From the NCBI GenBank assembly GCA_049323435.1, contig JBMOMX010000022.1, positions 59,523-123,522 on the forward strand: 64,000 nucleotides of DNA, written 5' to 3'. The translations under genes and the position numbers were made by a program. Origin of the DNA: UBA11222 sp049323435. GTDB lineage: Bacteria; Pseudomonadota; Alphaproteobacteria; UBA11222. Shown in pieces: positions 26,585 to 34,358 of the stretch; position 1 is the stretch's first letter; the number at the start of each line of letters is the position of its first letter. The notes beneath the pieces are model-generated. The model had not been told where the DNA came from and ran no database searches. It was given only the letters and a program-made list of their open reading frames with translations.

Positions 26585-26618
26585 CACTGATTTCCGGAAA
26601 TATTACCGGAAATCAGTG
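26585..26618. other. 13-bp inverted repeat between the TA repeat array and the secreted-protein gene
   Basis: CACTGATTTCCGG (26585-26597) and CCGGAAATCAGTG (26606-26618) are exact complements around an 8-base AT loop. It could be a terminator stem for the minus-strand gene ending at 26650, though no T-run follows, or an operator for the toxin-antitoxin operon. Confidence 0.6.
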
Positions 26619-26649
26619 ATGATGTAAAGGCTATTCCGGTTCTGTCAGG

Positions 26650-27978
26650 CTAATTCAGCGGCACGGCCTCTATGCGCAGGCCCAGTTTCTGCATGGCCTG
26701 CTGTTTTTGCTCCGGGCCGCCATTCAGCAGCATGGTGAAGGCGATGACGCTCTCGGCGAATTTCAGGCCGCCGGGCGGGGCGAGCTGAATATTCAGGCGT
26801 GAAGGCTGGCTCAGGAATATCTGCCCGGCACTGATCACTTGCAGCGCCAGCGGGTCATTCGCGGTTTGCGGATCGAGCGACACCAGCAGCGAGCCCGCCA
26901 GATATTTGGCGCGCGCCTCTTCCAGGTTCAGGCCCTGTTTGGCGCCGTCCTGGGCCAGCCAGCGATTGACAAATTCCGTGCCGGTAAAGTTCAGATCACA
27001 TTTGCGCAAGGTGGCGGGATTGCTGGCGGCTGCCTGTGCCGCTCCGATCAAAGCAGGTGAAAACCCCGTCAGATTTTGCGCGGTGCAGCTTCCCGCCAGC
27101 CGGGCGTCCGGCGCAAGACTGATCTCGCTGTCCCAGACATGCGCGGCGGGCGCGCTGAAACGATGGCGCGATTCGAGATTGAACAGCAGCCTGTCCTGCC
27201 CCAGCCAGTTGCGCACACCCGCAGCCATCGGATCGCGCAGATCCAGGCTCGCATTGCGGATGACCAATTTTCCCGAAGCCGGAAAGGCCGCATATGCGCC
27301 ATCCGGTTCACTGGTGATTTCGGCAATGGAAAGCAGCTCCGTCTGCGCCTTGCGCACACTGACGCCGCGCACATGCAGCGCGCCATAAGAACCGGAATTA
27401 AGCAGACTGTGCAACAGCGCGTCTGCGCCATTCGCCGTCTTCGGATCACTATGCGCACGCACCGCCGCGCGCGTGAAAGCCTGCCCGTCCGCATCGTTCA
27501 GCGTGGCGGTATTGACCCGAAGCGAAACAGCGCCGGCCGCAGGGGCACTGAACTCAATACCGGACAGCTTCAGGGCCTTGATGCGCGCCCCATCCATATC
27601 CGTGGCCGTTACGGTTTGAATGCGGATGCTGCCAGCGCCGGAACCGTCAATGCCGGACATGCCGTCAATGCGGATATTTTCGGCGCGCAGACTGTCAAGT
27701 CTGAACAGGCCCGATGGCAGCGCCGTCAGGCCCCGCAATTGCAGAAGTCCAATACGGTGAACCGTCTCTTCGCCGCCCGCAGATTGCGCATGGGACACAA
27801 TGTCGCGCACAAGGATGGCGTCAGACGATTCTTCCAGCGATGCATAGTCCGTCTGCGCGCCCGGCGGCGTAATGCTCGCCAGAAAGCGCTGCACCTGCTC
27901 CTGCATGGCCGCATGGGCGCTGCCGGGGGCAGAAGCCGCCAACAGGCAGAACAGAACGAAAAAAATTTGGCGGCGCAT
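26650..27978 (-). CDS. Secreted protein of unknown function
   Basis: I do not recognise this 442-residue protein. It has a clear Sec signal peptide (RRQIFFVLFCLLAASAPGSAHA) with cleavage expected near residue 23. The mature part alternates short hydrophobic and polar stretches, suggesting a beta-rich periplasmic or surface protein, with repeated patterns such as SIRIQTVTATDMDGARIKAL and KLVIRNASLDLRDP. Only two cysteines are present (in GSCTAQ and RKCDLN), which could form a disulfide. It is divergent from the PQQ dehydrogenase gene, 165 bases away, so shared regulation is possible. Confidence 0.6.
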   Translation of the reverse strand: MRRQIFFVLFCLLAASAPGSAHAAMQEQVQRFLASITPPGAQTDYASLEESSDAILVRDIVSHAQSAGGEETVHRIGLLQLRGLTALPSGLFRLDSLRAENIRIDGMSGIDGSGAGSIRIQTVTATDMDGARIKALKLSGIEFSAPAAGAVSLRVNTATLNDADGQAFTRAAVRAHSDPKTANGADALLHSLLNSGSYGALHVRGVSVRKAQTELLSIAEITSEPDGAYAAFPASGKLVIRNASLDLRDPMAAGVRNWLGQDRLLFNLESRHRFSAPAAHVWDSEISLAPDARLAGSCTAQNLTGFSPALIGAAQAAASNPATLRKCDLNFTGTEFVNRWLAQDGAKQGLNLEEARAKYLAGSLLVSLDPQTANDPLALQVISAGQIFLSQPSRLNIQLAPPGGLKFAESVIAFTMLLNGGPEQKQQAMQKLGLRIEAVPLN

Positions 27979-28143
27979 TGTTTTTCCCCTGTAAACATGG
28001 ATTGTCCGGGACCGGCCTGTTCAGAACGGCCCGGCCAGGCTTTTAACGCTGAATTATGGCGGAATTAAATCGCCGCTTTGCCTCGGCCGGTTTCTTATGT
28101 AGTTTAACAGTAACGGCTTACAATCAAAACAAAGAGGGTGGAA

Positions 28144-29910
28144 ATGCGGCAAACGGGAAAATGGCTAACAGGATTAGCTGCGGGTTTACTGGCGCTTGGC
28201 CATGTTTCAGGCGCCGGGGCGGCGCAAACGGCGGGCCATTCGGCTGACATACTCACTTCGCCGTCCACCGTTCAAAGTCCTGCCAAGCAGCCGGTTGGCC
28301 CGGAAGCAGGTGTGACCGGCGATATGCTGAAGGCCGGAACAACCGATCCCAAAAGCTGGCTGATGTATGGCGGCGATTACACCAATTTCCGGCATAGCCC
28401 GATTAAGGGCCTGACTCCCGCTGCGGCGAAAAAGCTGAAAGTCGCCTGGTCCTTCCCGACCGGCACCACGGGGCAATTTGAAACATCGCCGGTAATTTAT
28501 GGCGGCGTGATGTATATCACCACCTCGCACAGCCGTTTGATGGCGCTGGACGCCAAAACCGGCAAAATGCTGTGGCGTTATGATTATCCGCTGCCCGAAG
28601 GCCTGAAAGTATGCTGCGGCCCGGTCAATCGCGGTGTGGCGATTTCCGGTGATCTGCTGCTATGGGTGACGCTTGATGCGCATATATTGGCGGTGGAGCG
28701 CCGCACCGGAAAGGTGAAATGGGATGTCCCCATCACCGACTATAAAGATGGCTTTGCCGCCACCTCCGCGCCGCTGATTGTCGGTGACAAGGCGATTACC
28801 GGCATTGCAGGCGGCGAATATGGCGTGCGCGGTTTCTTCGACGCCTATGATATCCTGACCGGCAAGCGGCTGTGGCGCCATTATACGGTGCCTGCCGAAG
28901 GCGAACCGGGTGCGGAAAGCTGGGCGGGCGACAGTTATAAAACAGGCGGCGCGCCGGCCTGGACCACGGGCGCCTATGATGTGGAAACCGACACCTTGTT
29001 CTGGACCACGGGCAATCCGTCGCCCGACTGGAACGGCGATCTGCGCGCAGGTGACAATCTTTATTCCAACTCGATCATTGCGGTCGATCCCAATACCGGG
29101 GCGCGCAAATGGCATTATCAGTTCACCCCGCATGACGTGTGGGATTATGACGGAAACAGCCATATTTTCCTGGTTGATGTGGAAATTGCCGGCAAGCCCG
29201 TGAAGGCTGTGGTGCAGCCCAATCGCAATGGCTATTTCTATGCGCTGGATCGCACCACTGGAAAATTCCTGTTCGCCAAACAATATGTCAAGGAACTGAA
29301 CTGGGCCAAGGGCTTTGACGAAGCGGGCCGGCCGATTGTCGATCCCGCCGCCATGCCGCAGGAAAAACCCACCATGCGGGTATGCCCGGGCAATCTGGGC
29401 GGGCTGAACGGGGCCTGGGCCGCAGCCTATAGCCCGCTGACCAAACTGGCCTATGTGCCCTCGGTCGAGGGGTGCCAGAATTATGCCAAGGGCATTGTCG
29501 TCAATGTCAAAGGCATTCCGCTGCTCGGCGGCATGCCCAATCCGATTGATGTGATCGAGGGCAAGGATCATGGCATTCTGTCGGCCATTGATGTTGGCAC
29601 CGGCGAAATCAAATGGCGCTATGAAGACCCCGATCCGATGATGGGCGGCGCGCTCAGCACGGCTGGCGGCGTGGTGTTCAGCTCCACACTGGACGGGCAT
29701 GCGCTGGCGCTGGACGCCGCCACCGGCAAGGAACTGTGGCGCTTCCGCATGGGCGGTTCGGGACGCGGCCAGCCGGTGGCCTATCAGGCGGATGGGAAAA
29801 CCTATGTCGCCATCCCGTCTGGCGGCTGGTCAGCCATCACCGCGCTCAGCGGCGGCCCAACCGATATTCCCGAAGGCGGCCAACTGTTCGTCTTTACGGC
29901 GGATGAATGA
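28144..29910 (+). CDS. PQQ-dependent alcohol dehydrogenase, predicted lanthanide type
   Basis: This periplasmic quinoprotein oxidises an alcohol and passes electrons to a cytochrome c. The 588-residue protein has a signal peptide and beta-propeller W-type repeats (ALDAKTGKMLWRY, AIDVGTGEIKWRY, ALDAATGKELWRF). It has the vicinal disulfide C157-C158 (KVCCGPVNRG) that stacks on PQQ. Metal ligands by motif are E225 (GGEYGVRG), N291 (TTGNPSPDW) and D334 with D336 (HDVWDYDG). The D-x-D pair is the signature of lanthanide-dependent XoxF/ExaF-type enzymes; calcium enzymes have Ala or Ser at the second site. The ATG has GAGG 7 bases upstream. Its stop overlaps an ATG (ATGA) that begins a truncated copy of the next operon gene. 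Confidence 0.92.
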   Translation: MRQTGKWLTGLAAGLLALGHVSGAGAAQTAGHSADILTSPSTVQSPAKQPVGPEAGVTGDMLKAGTTDPKSWLMYGGDYTNFRHSPIKGLTPAAAKKLKVAWSFPTGTTGQFETSPVIYGGVMYITTSHSRLMALDAKTGKMLWRYDYPLPEGLKVCCGPVNRGVAISGDLLLWVTLDAHILAVERRTGKVKWDVPITDYKDGFAATSAPLIVGDKAITGIAGGEYGVRGFFDAYDILTGKRLWRHYTVPAEGEPGAESWAGDSYKTGGAPAWTTGAYDVETDTLFWTTGNPSPDWNGDLRAGDNLYSNSIIAVDPNTGARKWHYQFTPHDVWDYDGNSHIFLVDVEIAGKPVKAVVQPNRNGYFYALDRTTGKFLFAKQYVKELNWAKGFDEAGRPIVDPAAMPQEKPTMRVCPGNLGGLNGAWAAAYSPLTKLAYVPSVEGCQNYAKGIVVNVKGIPLLGGMPNPIDVIEGKDHGILSAIDVGTGEIKWRYEDPDPMMGGALSTAGGVVFSSTLDGHALALDAATGKELWRFRMGGSGRGQPVAYQADGKTYVAIPSGGWSAITALSGGPTDIPEGGQLFVFTADE

Positions 29911-29998
29911 TCAAGGCGTACCTTGCCGGTCTGGCGCTTGCCGCCGGTTTGAATTTTTCCCCAACGGTGCGCGCGCAGGAGAATATCCTGCGCGCGTG
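29887..29998 (+). repeat. Left copy of a 112-bp imperfect direct repeat flanking brnTA
   Basis: It aligns with 30582-30693 at a fixed offset of 695 bases with about nine mismatches. It spans the last seven codons of the PQQ dehydrogenase and the first 30 codons of the adjacent binding-protein gene. The ATGA stop-start overlap is kept in both copies. Confidence 0.93.
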
Positions 29999-30044
29999 CG
30001 AGTGGAAACTATTTCATTTAGGTATAATTAAGGTATATTTTTGA
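29907..30044 (+). pseudogene. Truncated 5' copy of the MoxJ/XoxJ-like gene
   Basis: A frame starting at the ATGA overlap reads MIKAYLAGLALAAGLNFSPT and on to ENILRAC. This is nearly identical to the N-terminus of the intact gene at 30602. It then leaves homology and stops after 45 codons in AT-rich DNA before brnT. It keeps a complete signal peptide but no mature domain, so it is a remnant left by the insertion or duplication event. Confidence 0.85.
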
Positions 30045-30056
30045 TATAATAATATT
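30011..30056 (+). promoter_or_regulatory. AT-rich promoter/operator region of brnTA
   Basis: This segment is far more AT-rich than its surroundings. It holds two TATAAT boxes (30023-30028 and 30045-30050) and a direct repeat AGGTATAATTA / AGGTATATTTT. BrnA-type antitoxins repress their own promoter, so this is the likely binding area. No clear -35 or Shine-Dalgarno box is visible. Confidence 0.45.
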
Positions 30057-30341
30057 ATGATATTTGAGTTTGATGCGGCCAAGAGCGAAGCCAACCGGAA
30101 GAAGCACGGTATTGATTTCGATGAGGCGCAAAAGCTCTGGGACGATGTTAACCGGCTGGAGGTTCCAGCGTTCACACTGGATGAGCCGCGCAGCCTGGTA
30201 ATCGGCGTGATTGACGCAAAGCATTGGGCGGCAGTCATCACCTATAGAAATGGGCGCACACGGTTGATCTCGGCCAGACGCGCCAGGAAAAAGGAAATGG
30301 AACGTTATGAAAGCGCGGGCCATGAAAACCAAAACCATTAA
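30057..30341 (+). CDS. brnT: BrnT-family toxin
   Basis: The 94-residue protein matches BrnT, a RelE-fold ribonuclease toxin: FEFDAAKSEANRKKHGIDFDEAQKLW at 3-28, RSLVIGVID, then RNGRTRLISARRARKKEMERYE near the C-terminus with the catalytic basic residues. It precedes and overlaps its antitoxin gene by 35 bases, the usual BrnT-BrnA order (toxin first). It lies within a PQQ dehydrogenase operon. Confidence 0.93.
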   Translation: MIFEFDAAKSEANRKKHGIDFDEAQKLWDDVNRLEVPAFTLDEPRSLVIGVIDAKHWAAVITYRNGRTRLISARRARKKEMERYESAGHENQNH

Positions 30342-30570
30342 AGCCGGCGCGTTCGACAAGAAGTTTGATGCTGGAGTGGATATTGAACAGCACCTGGACT
30401 GGTCAAAGGCGCGCCGCCCCGGTCTTGAGGCCAAGCGTGTTAATGTGGATTTTCCCGCCTGGATGGTGCAATCCATTGATCAGGAAGCCCGGCGATTAGG
30501 CGTTACCCGGCAATCGCTGATTAAATTGTGGCTGGCGGATAGGCTTGGGCATCTTAACAAACCGGCATAA
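30307..30570 (+). CDS. brnA: BrnA-family antitoxin
   Basis: The 87-residue protein ends in a ribbon-helix-helix DNA-binding domain (AKRVNVDFPAWMVQSIDQEARRLGVTRQSLIKLWLADRL). The N-terminal part (FDKKFDAGVDIEQHLDW) is the toxin-binding segment typical of BrnA. MKTKTIKAG at 30322 is an alternative start. It neutralises BrnT and represses the operon. The right flanking repeat begins 11 bases downstream. Confidence 0.92.
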   Translation: MKARAMKTKTIKAGAFDKKFDAGVDIEQHLDWSKARRPGLEAKRVNVDFPAWMVQSIDQEARRLGVTRQSLIKLWLADRLGHLNKPA

Positions 30571-30581
30571 TGCCTGGTGCT

Positions 30582-30693
30582 TTTGTTTTTACGGTGGATG
30601 AATGATCAAGGCGTACCTTGCCGGTCTGGCGCTTGCAGCCGGTTTGAATTTTGCCCCAACGGCGCATGCGCAGGAGAATATCCTGCGCGTGTG
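30582..30693 (+). repeat. Right copy of the 112-bp imperfect direct repeat flanking brnTA
   Basis: This copy carries codons for FVFTVDE and a stop, the end of a PQQ dehydrogenase like the one upstream (which ends FVFTADE). The intact start of the binding-protein gene follows in the same ATGA overlap. The roughly nine differences from the left copy mean it is not a recent exact duplication. Confidence 0.93.
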
Positions 30694-31414
30694 TTTTGGC
30701 GAGTTTGACGCGCCGCGCGCCGACAAGGCCAGCGGCAAGGGGTTCGATATGGATGTCATGCGCGCAGTGGCGGCGCGCATGGGCCGCCAGATGCAGCCGG
30801 TCTGGACCGAACAGGAAGACAAAATGACCGAGGCGGAAAGCTCCGATCTGCCGCTGCCGGAACTGGCGCGCGGCGCATGCGATGCGGTGGCGTCCGTACC
30901 GGGAAAGGATTCGCTGCGCGGCGTCAAGGGCGCGCTTGCGCTAAGCAGGGCCTATTACGGCGCGGGCTTTGAATTTGTCGCGCTTGCGGACGGGCCGAAA
31001 GATTTTTCCGCAATGAAGGGCAAACGCATTGTCATTCAATATATGACCGTGGGCCATCTGGCGGCACAGGCGGCGGGACTGAACTGGATCGGCGCAACCT
31101 CGCCTGAGGGGCAGGCGGCGGAATTGCTGGCGGGCAAGGCGGATGCGGCCCTGATATGGGGGCCAGCACTTGGGCCGCTGAAACTTGCGCCGCAACCGGG
31201 TACACGCCCTTCTGAATCCCTGCGCTGGAATGAGCATGTGGCCACCCGCGCAGCCGATGCCGAACTGGGCCAGGCCATTGATGCGGGCCTGGGCGAAATG
31301 CTGGCGTCAGGCGAAATCGTCAAACTGATGCAGGCGCATGGCATCCCGCCGCATGCGCCGTTTGACAGCGTGTTTGACCAGCTCTCTCTCATCAAACTTC
31401 AATTGCACAGGTAA
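30602..31414 (+). CDS. MoxJ/XoxJ-like periplasmic substrate-binding protein
   Basis: The 270-residue protein has a signal peptide (AYLAGLALAAGLNFAPTAHA) and the two-lobed family 3 binding-protein fold (ILRVCFGEFDAPR, GFDMDVMRAVAARMGRQ, ACDAVASVPGKDSLR, ELLAGKADAALIWGPALGPL). A gene of this type next to a XoxF-like dehydrogenase and a cytochrome c is the standard xoxF-xoxJ-xoxG set. XoxJ is thought to help mature or activate the dehydrogenase rather than transport a nutrient. It was probably joined directly to the dehydrogenase gene before brnTA entered. Confidence 0.82.
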   Translation: MIKAYLAGLALAAGLNFAPTAHAQENILRVCFGEFDAPRADKASGKGFDMDVMRAVAARMGRQMQPVWTEQEDKMTEAESSDLPLPELARGACDAVASVPGKDSLRGVKGALALSRAYYGAGFEFVALADGPKDFSAMKGKRIVIQYMTVGHLAAQAAGLNWIGATSPEGQAAELLAGKADAALIWGPALGPLKLAPQPGTRPSESLRWNEHVATRAADAELGQAIDAGLGEMLASGEIVKLMQAHGIPPHAPFDSVFDQLSLIKLQLHR

Positions 31415-31417
31415 ATT

Positions 31418-31774
31418 ATGCGTCTATGGATTTTCACGGCGGCTATTGCCGTTGCCGCGCTTTTGAGCGCATGTGACGAGAAAGCGCCACAGGCGGCGGC
31501 GCCCGATCCCGCCGTCATTGCGCGTGGCGAGGCTTTGTTTACGGGCACCTGCGGGGCCTATTGCCATAAAATGACACCCAGCAACAGCGATGCGGCATTT
31601 CTTTTTGACTGCGACTGGAAGCATGGCGCTTCTGATGAGGATATTTTCAAGGTCATCAATGAAGGCGTTGAGGGCACCCGCATGGTGGCGTTTGGCGGCG
31701 CATTTCCGGAGGGCGACAAAGACACGCGGGCGCTGATCGCCTATTTACGCTCTGCTTCGCAATGCAAGCAGTGA
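31418..31774 (+). CDS. Lipoprotein c-type cytochrome with a CX3CH haem motif (XoxG-like position)
   Basis: The 118-residue protein has a lipobox (LLSAC, C19) predicting lipid anchoring. A haem-binding segment TCGAYCHKM follows, where the cysteines are C45 and C49 with H50. That is CX3CH, one residue more than the common CX2CH. M89 (GTRMVAFGG) is the likely second axial ligand. C65 and C116 may form a disulfide. Its place, 3 bases after the XoxJ-like gene, marks it as the electron acceptor of the dehydrogenase. The DNA reads TGC GGG GCC TAT TGC CAT with no sign of a frameshift. Confidence 0.82.
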   Translation: MRLWIFTAAIAVAALLSACDEKAPQAAAPDPAVIARGEALFTGTCGAYCHKMTPSNSDAAFLFDCDWKHGASDEDIFKVINEGVEGTRMVAFGGAFPEGDKDTRALIAYLRSASQCKQ

Positions 31775-31818
31775 TATAAAACCTAAGAATTTGCATTTTG
31801 ATTGAATCGGGTTAAAGA

Positions 31819-31905
31819 CCCCCTCCCAACCTCCCCCTTGCAGGGGGAGGAGGCGATTGCCGCAAATTCCTCCCTCCCCCTGCAAGGGGGAGGGCCGGGG
31901 CGGGG
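31819..31905. repeat. Pair of CCTCCCCCTTGCAGGGGGAGG-type palindromes
   Basis: Two GC-rich palindromes lie 21 bases apart: CCTCCCCCTTG/CAGGGGGAGG at 31830-31850 and CCCTCCCCCTGCAAGGGGGAGGG at about 31872-31893. They sit between the cytochrome and lyase genes. A related palindrome is at 63926-63950. These are dispersed intergenic repeats and may also stop transcription. Confidence 0.85.
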
Positions 31906-31961
31906 GTCAATGGTTCAACTTAAATGCGATGCTGTTTAATTCATATTTTTCCGGAGCCATC

Positions 31962-33005
31962 ATGAAACTGCCTGCTGATTTCTACCGCCCGCTTGCCGTT
32001 GGCGCGCCCATGCCGTTACGTTCGCTGCCCGTCCGGGCCGAGCGTGTAGTGCATTTTTTTCCGCCGCATAATGAAAAAATGCGCACCAAAGTGCCGGAGC
32101 TGATCAAACAGGCCGATGTGGTGCTGGGCAATCTGGAAGACGCCATTCCCATTGAGGCGAAAGAGGCCGCACGGGCGGGCTTTATCGAAGTGGCGCAAAA
32201 GGTTGATTTCGGTTCGACCGGCCTGTGGACCCGCATTAACTGCCTGAACAGCCCCTGGGTGCTGGACGATCTGACCCAGATCGTCGCGGCAGTGGGCAAC
32301 AAGCTGGATGTGGTGATGCTGCCCAAGGCCGAAGGCCCGTGGGACATTCATTATCTGGATCAGATTCTGGCGCAGCTGGAGGCCAAGCATCAGGTGCGCA
32401 AACCGATCCTGATCCATGCCATTCTGGAAACCGCGCAGGGCGTCAATAATGTGCAGGCCATCGCCACCGCCAGCCCGCGTATGCATGGCATGTGCCTGGG
32501 GCCGGCCGATCTGGCCGCCTCGCGCGGCATGAAAACAACCCGCGTCGGCGGCGGGCACCCGAATTATGGCGTGCTGGCGGATGCCGGCGCGGGCGGCGCC
32601 AACCGCACTTTGTTCCAGCAGGATTTGTGGCATTACACGCTGGCCAAGATGGTCGATGCCTGTCAGGCGGCGGGCATCAAGGCGTTTTACGGCCCGTTCG
32701 GCGATTTCTCCGATCCCGACGCCTGCGAGGCGCAGTTCCGCAACGCCTTTCTGATGGGCTGTGTCGGCGCATGGTCGCTGCACCCCAGCCAGGTGGAGAT
32801 CGCCAAGCGGGTGTTCAGCCCCGAGGTGGAAGAAGTGCTGTTCGCCAAACGCATTCTTGAGGCCATGCCGGATGGTGCTGGCGCGGTATTGCTGGATGGC
32901 AAGATGCAGGATGACGCCACCTGGAAACAGGCCAAGGTCATGGTCGATCTGGCCCGGCTGGTGTCGGAAAAAGACCCGGAACTCAAAGCCCGCTACGGGT
33001 TTTAG
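31962..33005 (+). CDS. HpcH/HpaI/CitE-family lyase, malyl-CoA lyase-like
   Basis: The 347-residue protein has the CitE-type TIM-barrel pattern: VVLGNLEDAIPIEAKEAAR near residue 51 (metal-binding acid), RINCLNSPW, VVMLPKAEGPWD, ILETAQGVNNV, and the C-terminal GPFGDFSDPDACEAQ and WSLHPSQVEIAKRVFSP. The last two are strongly shared with malyl-CoA/beta-methylmalyl-CoA lyases. It cleaves or forms a C-C bond on a CoA ester. I start at the ATG of MKLPADFYRP, preceded by GGAG; 35 more codons are open but run through a palindromic repeat. Confidence 0.87.
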   Translation: MKLPADFYRPLAVGAPMPLRSLPVRAERVVHFFPPHNEKMRTKVPELIKQADVVLGNLEDAIPIEAKEAARAGFIEVAQKVDFGSTGLWTRINCLNSPWVLDDLTQIVAAVGNKLDVVMLPKAEGPWDIHYLDQILAQLEAKHQVRKPILIHAILETAQGVNNVQAIATASPRMHGMCLGPADLAASRGMKTTRVGGGHPNYGVLADAGAGGANRTLFQQDLWHYTLAKMVDACQAAGIKAFYGPFGDFSDPDACEAQFRNAFLMGCVGAWSLHPSQVEIAKRVFSPEVEEVLFAKRILEAMPDGAGAVLLDGKMQDDATWKQAKVMVDLARLVSEKDPELKARYGF

Positions 33006-33139
33006 GGTGGGATGCTTTTAAGTTAACAGCCTGCTTGTGGATAGGTCTTTAAGCGTATAGATTCGCTGACTCTTGCGTGAATCAGTTGCACGCCCTATGA
33101 TGCGCGTTTAGCGTTTGTTCTATTCGCTCAAGGTGCGAG

Positions 33140-34339
33140 ATGTTTAACCCTGTTCTGGATGGTCTGCCGGAAAATGCGTTTCCCCGGCTGGCCAGGCTGA
33201 TCGCTGGCGCACAACCAGGCGGCGGCGGGGCCGCGCCCATTCTGATGTCGCTGGGCGAACCGCAGCATCCGATTCCGCCGTTTATCGGTGATATTCTGAA
33301 TGCCGGCCTGAAGGATTACGGCAAATATCCGCCCATTCAGGGCAGCACTGCGTTTCGCGCGGCGGTGGCGCGCTGGCTGAACCGGCGTTATGCGCTCAGC
33401 CGTCATATGGTGCGCGCGGATGACCATGTTCTGCCGCTGAACGGCACGCGCGAGGGTCTGTTCAGCATCGCCTTTCTGGTGACGCCGCCGCAAAAGGATG
33501 CGCGCCAGCCCGCGGTGCTGATGCCCAATCCGTTTTATCAATGCTATGCCGGGGCGGCGCTGGCTGCGGGTGCGGAGCCTGTCTATCTGGACGCTACCGC
33601 CGCCACCGGATTTTTGCCCGATCTGGATAGGCTCAGCCCGGAACTGCTGTCGCGCACGGCGCTGTTTTATCTTTGTTCGCCCGCCAATCCGCAAGGCGCC
33701 GTGGCGGATATGGCCTATCTGAAACGGCTCATTCAAATGGCGCGCGCGTATGATTTCGTATTGGCGCTGGATGAATGTTACGCCGAAATTTACACGCAAT
33801 CGCCGCCCCCGGGCGGTCTGGAGGCGGCCAGCGAACTGGCGGCGGACGGCGCCTCGGAACCGTTTGCCTATGTGCTGGTGTTTCATTCTTTGTCCAAACG
33901 CTCCAATCTGCCGGGAATGCGCAGCGGCTTTGTCGCGGGGGATAGCCGCATCATTGCGCGCTTCAGAAATTTTCGCGCCTATATCGGCCCCACAAATCCC
34001 CTGCCCGCAGACGCCGCCGCCGCCGCCGCCTGGTCTGACGAGGCGCATGTGCAAGAAAATCGCGCGCGCTATGCCGAGAAATTTGACGCGGCGGATATGA
34101 TCCTGGCGGACCGGTTCGGCTATGTCCGGCCTGCGGGCGGATTCTTTGCATGGCTCGATGTGGGCGATGGCGAGGCGGCGGCGCTTAAATTATGGCGCGA
34201 AGCGGGCGTCAAGGTTTTGCCGGGAAAATATCTGGCGCGCGGAAATGTGGGGGATCGCTATATTCGCGTGGCGCTGGTGGGGCCGCTGCAAGAAACCATA
34301 GAGGGGCTGACCCGCATCCGGCGCGTGCTGGCGCCATGA
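33140..34339 (+). CDS. dapC: Class I/II aminotransferase, N-succinyldiaminopimelate aminotransferase type
   Basis: The 399-residue fold-type I PLP enzyme has SLGEPQHPIPPFI at about 37-49, the NG-rich LPLNGTREGLF, SPANPQGAV at 180-188, and the Schiff-base lysine K253 in HSLSKRSNLPGMRSGF. KRSNLPGMRSGF is typical of DapC-like enzymes in lysine/diaminopimelate synthesis. dapF lies 7 kb away, so the pathway is present. The gene directly precedes ftsK with a 19-base gap. Confidence 0.85.
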   Translation: MFNPVLDGLPENAFPRLARLIAGAQPGGGGAAPILMSLGEPQHPIPPFIGDILNAGLKDYGKYPPIQGSTAFRAAVARWLNRRYALSRHMVRADDHVLPLNGTREGLFSIAFLVTPPQKDARQPAVLMPNPFYQCYAGAALAAGAEPVYLDATAATGFLPDLDRLSPELLSRTALFYLCSPANPQGAVADMAYLKRLIQMARAYDFVLALDECYAEIYTQSPPPGGLEAASELAADGASEPFAYVLVFHSLSKRSNLPGMRSGFVAGDSRIIARFRNFRAYIGPTNPLPADAAAAAAWSDEAHVQENRARYAEKFDAADMILADRFGYVRPAGGFFAWLDVGDGEAAALKLWREAGVKVLPGKYLARGNVGDRYIRVALVGPLQETIEGLTRIRRVLAP

Positions 34340-34358
34340 AGCAGAAAAGGCGGCTGAG

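Noticed and set aside
26369..26590. A small protein with repeated LPHIT or CDVRE pentapeptides encoded across the 15-bp array
   Set aside because: Any frame through a 15-bp repeat gives such periodic peptides. No ribosome binding site or conserved domain supports it.
29887..30693. Insertion sequence or composite transposon carrying brnTA
   Set aside because: There is no transposase and no terminal inverted repeats. The flanking repeats are 112 bp, diverged, and consist of host operon sequence.
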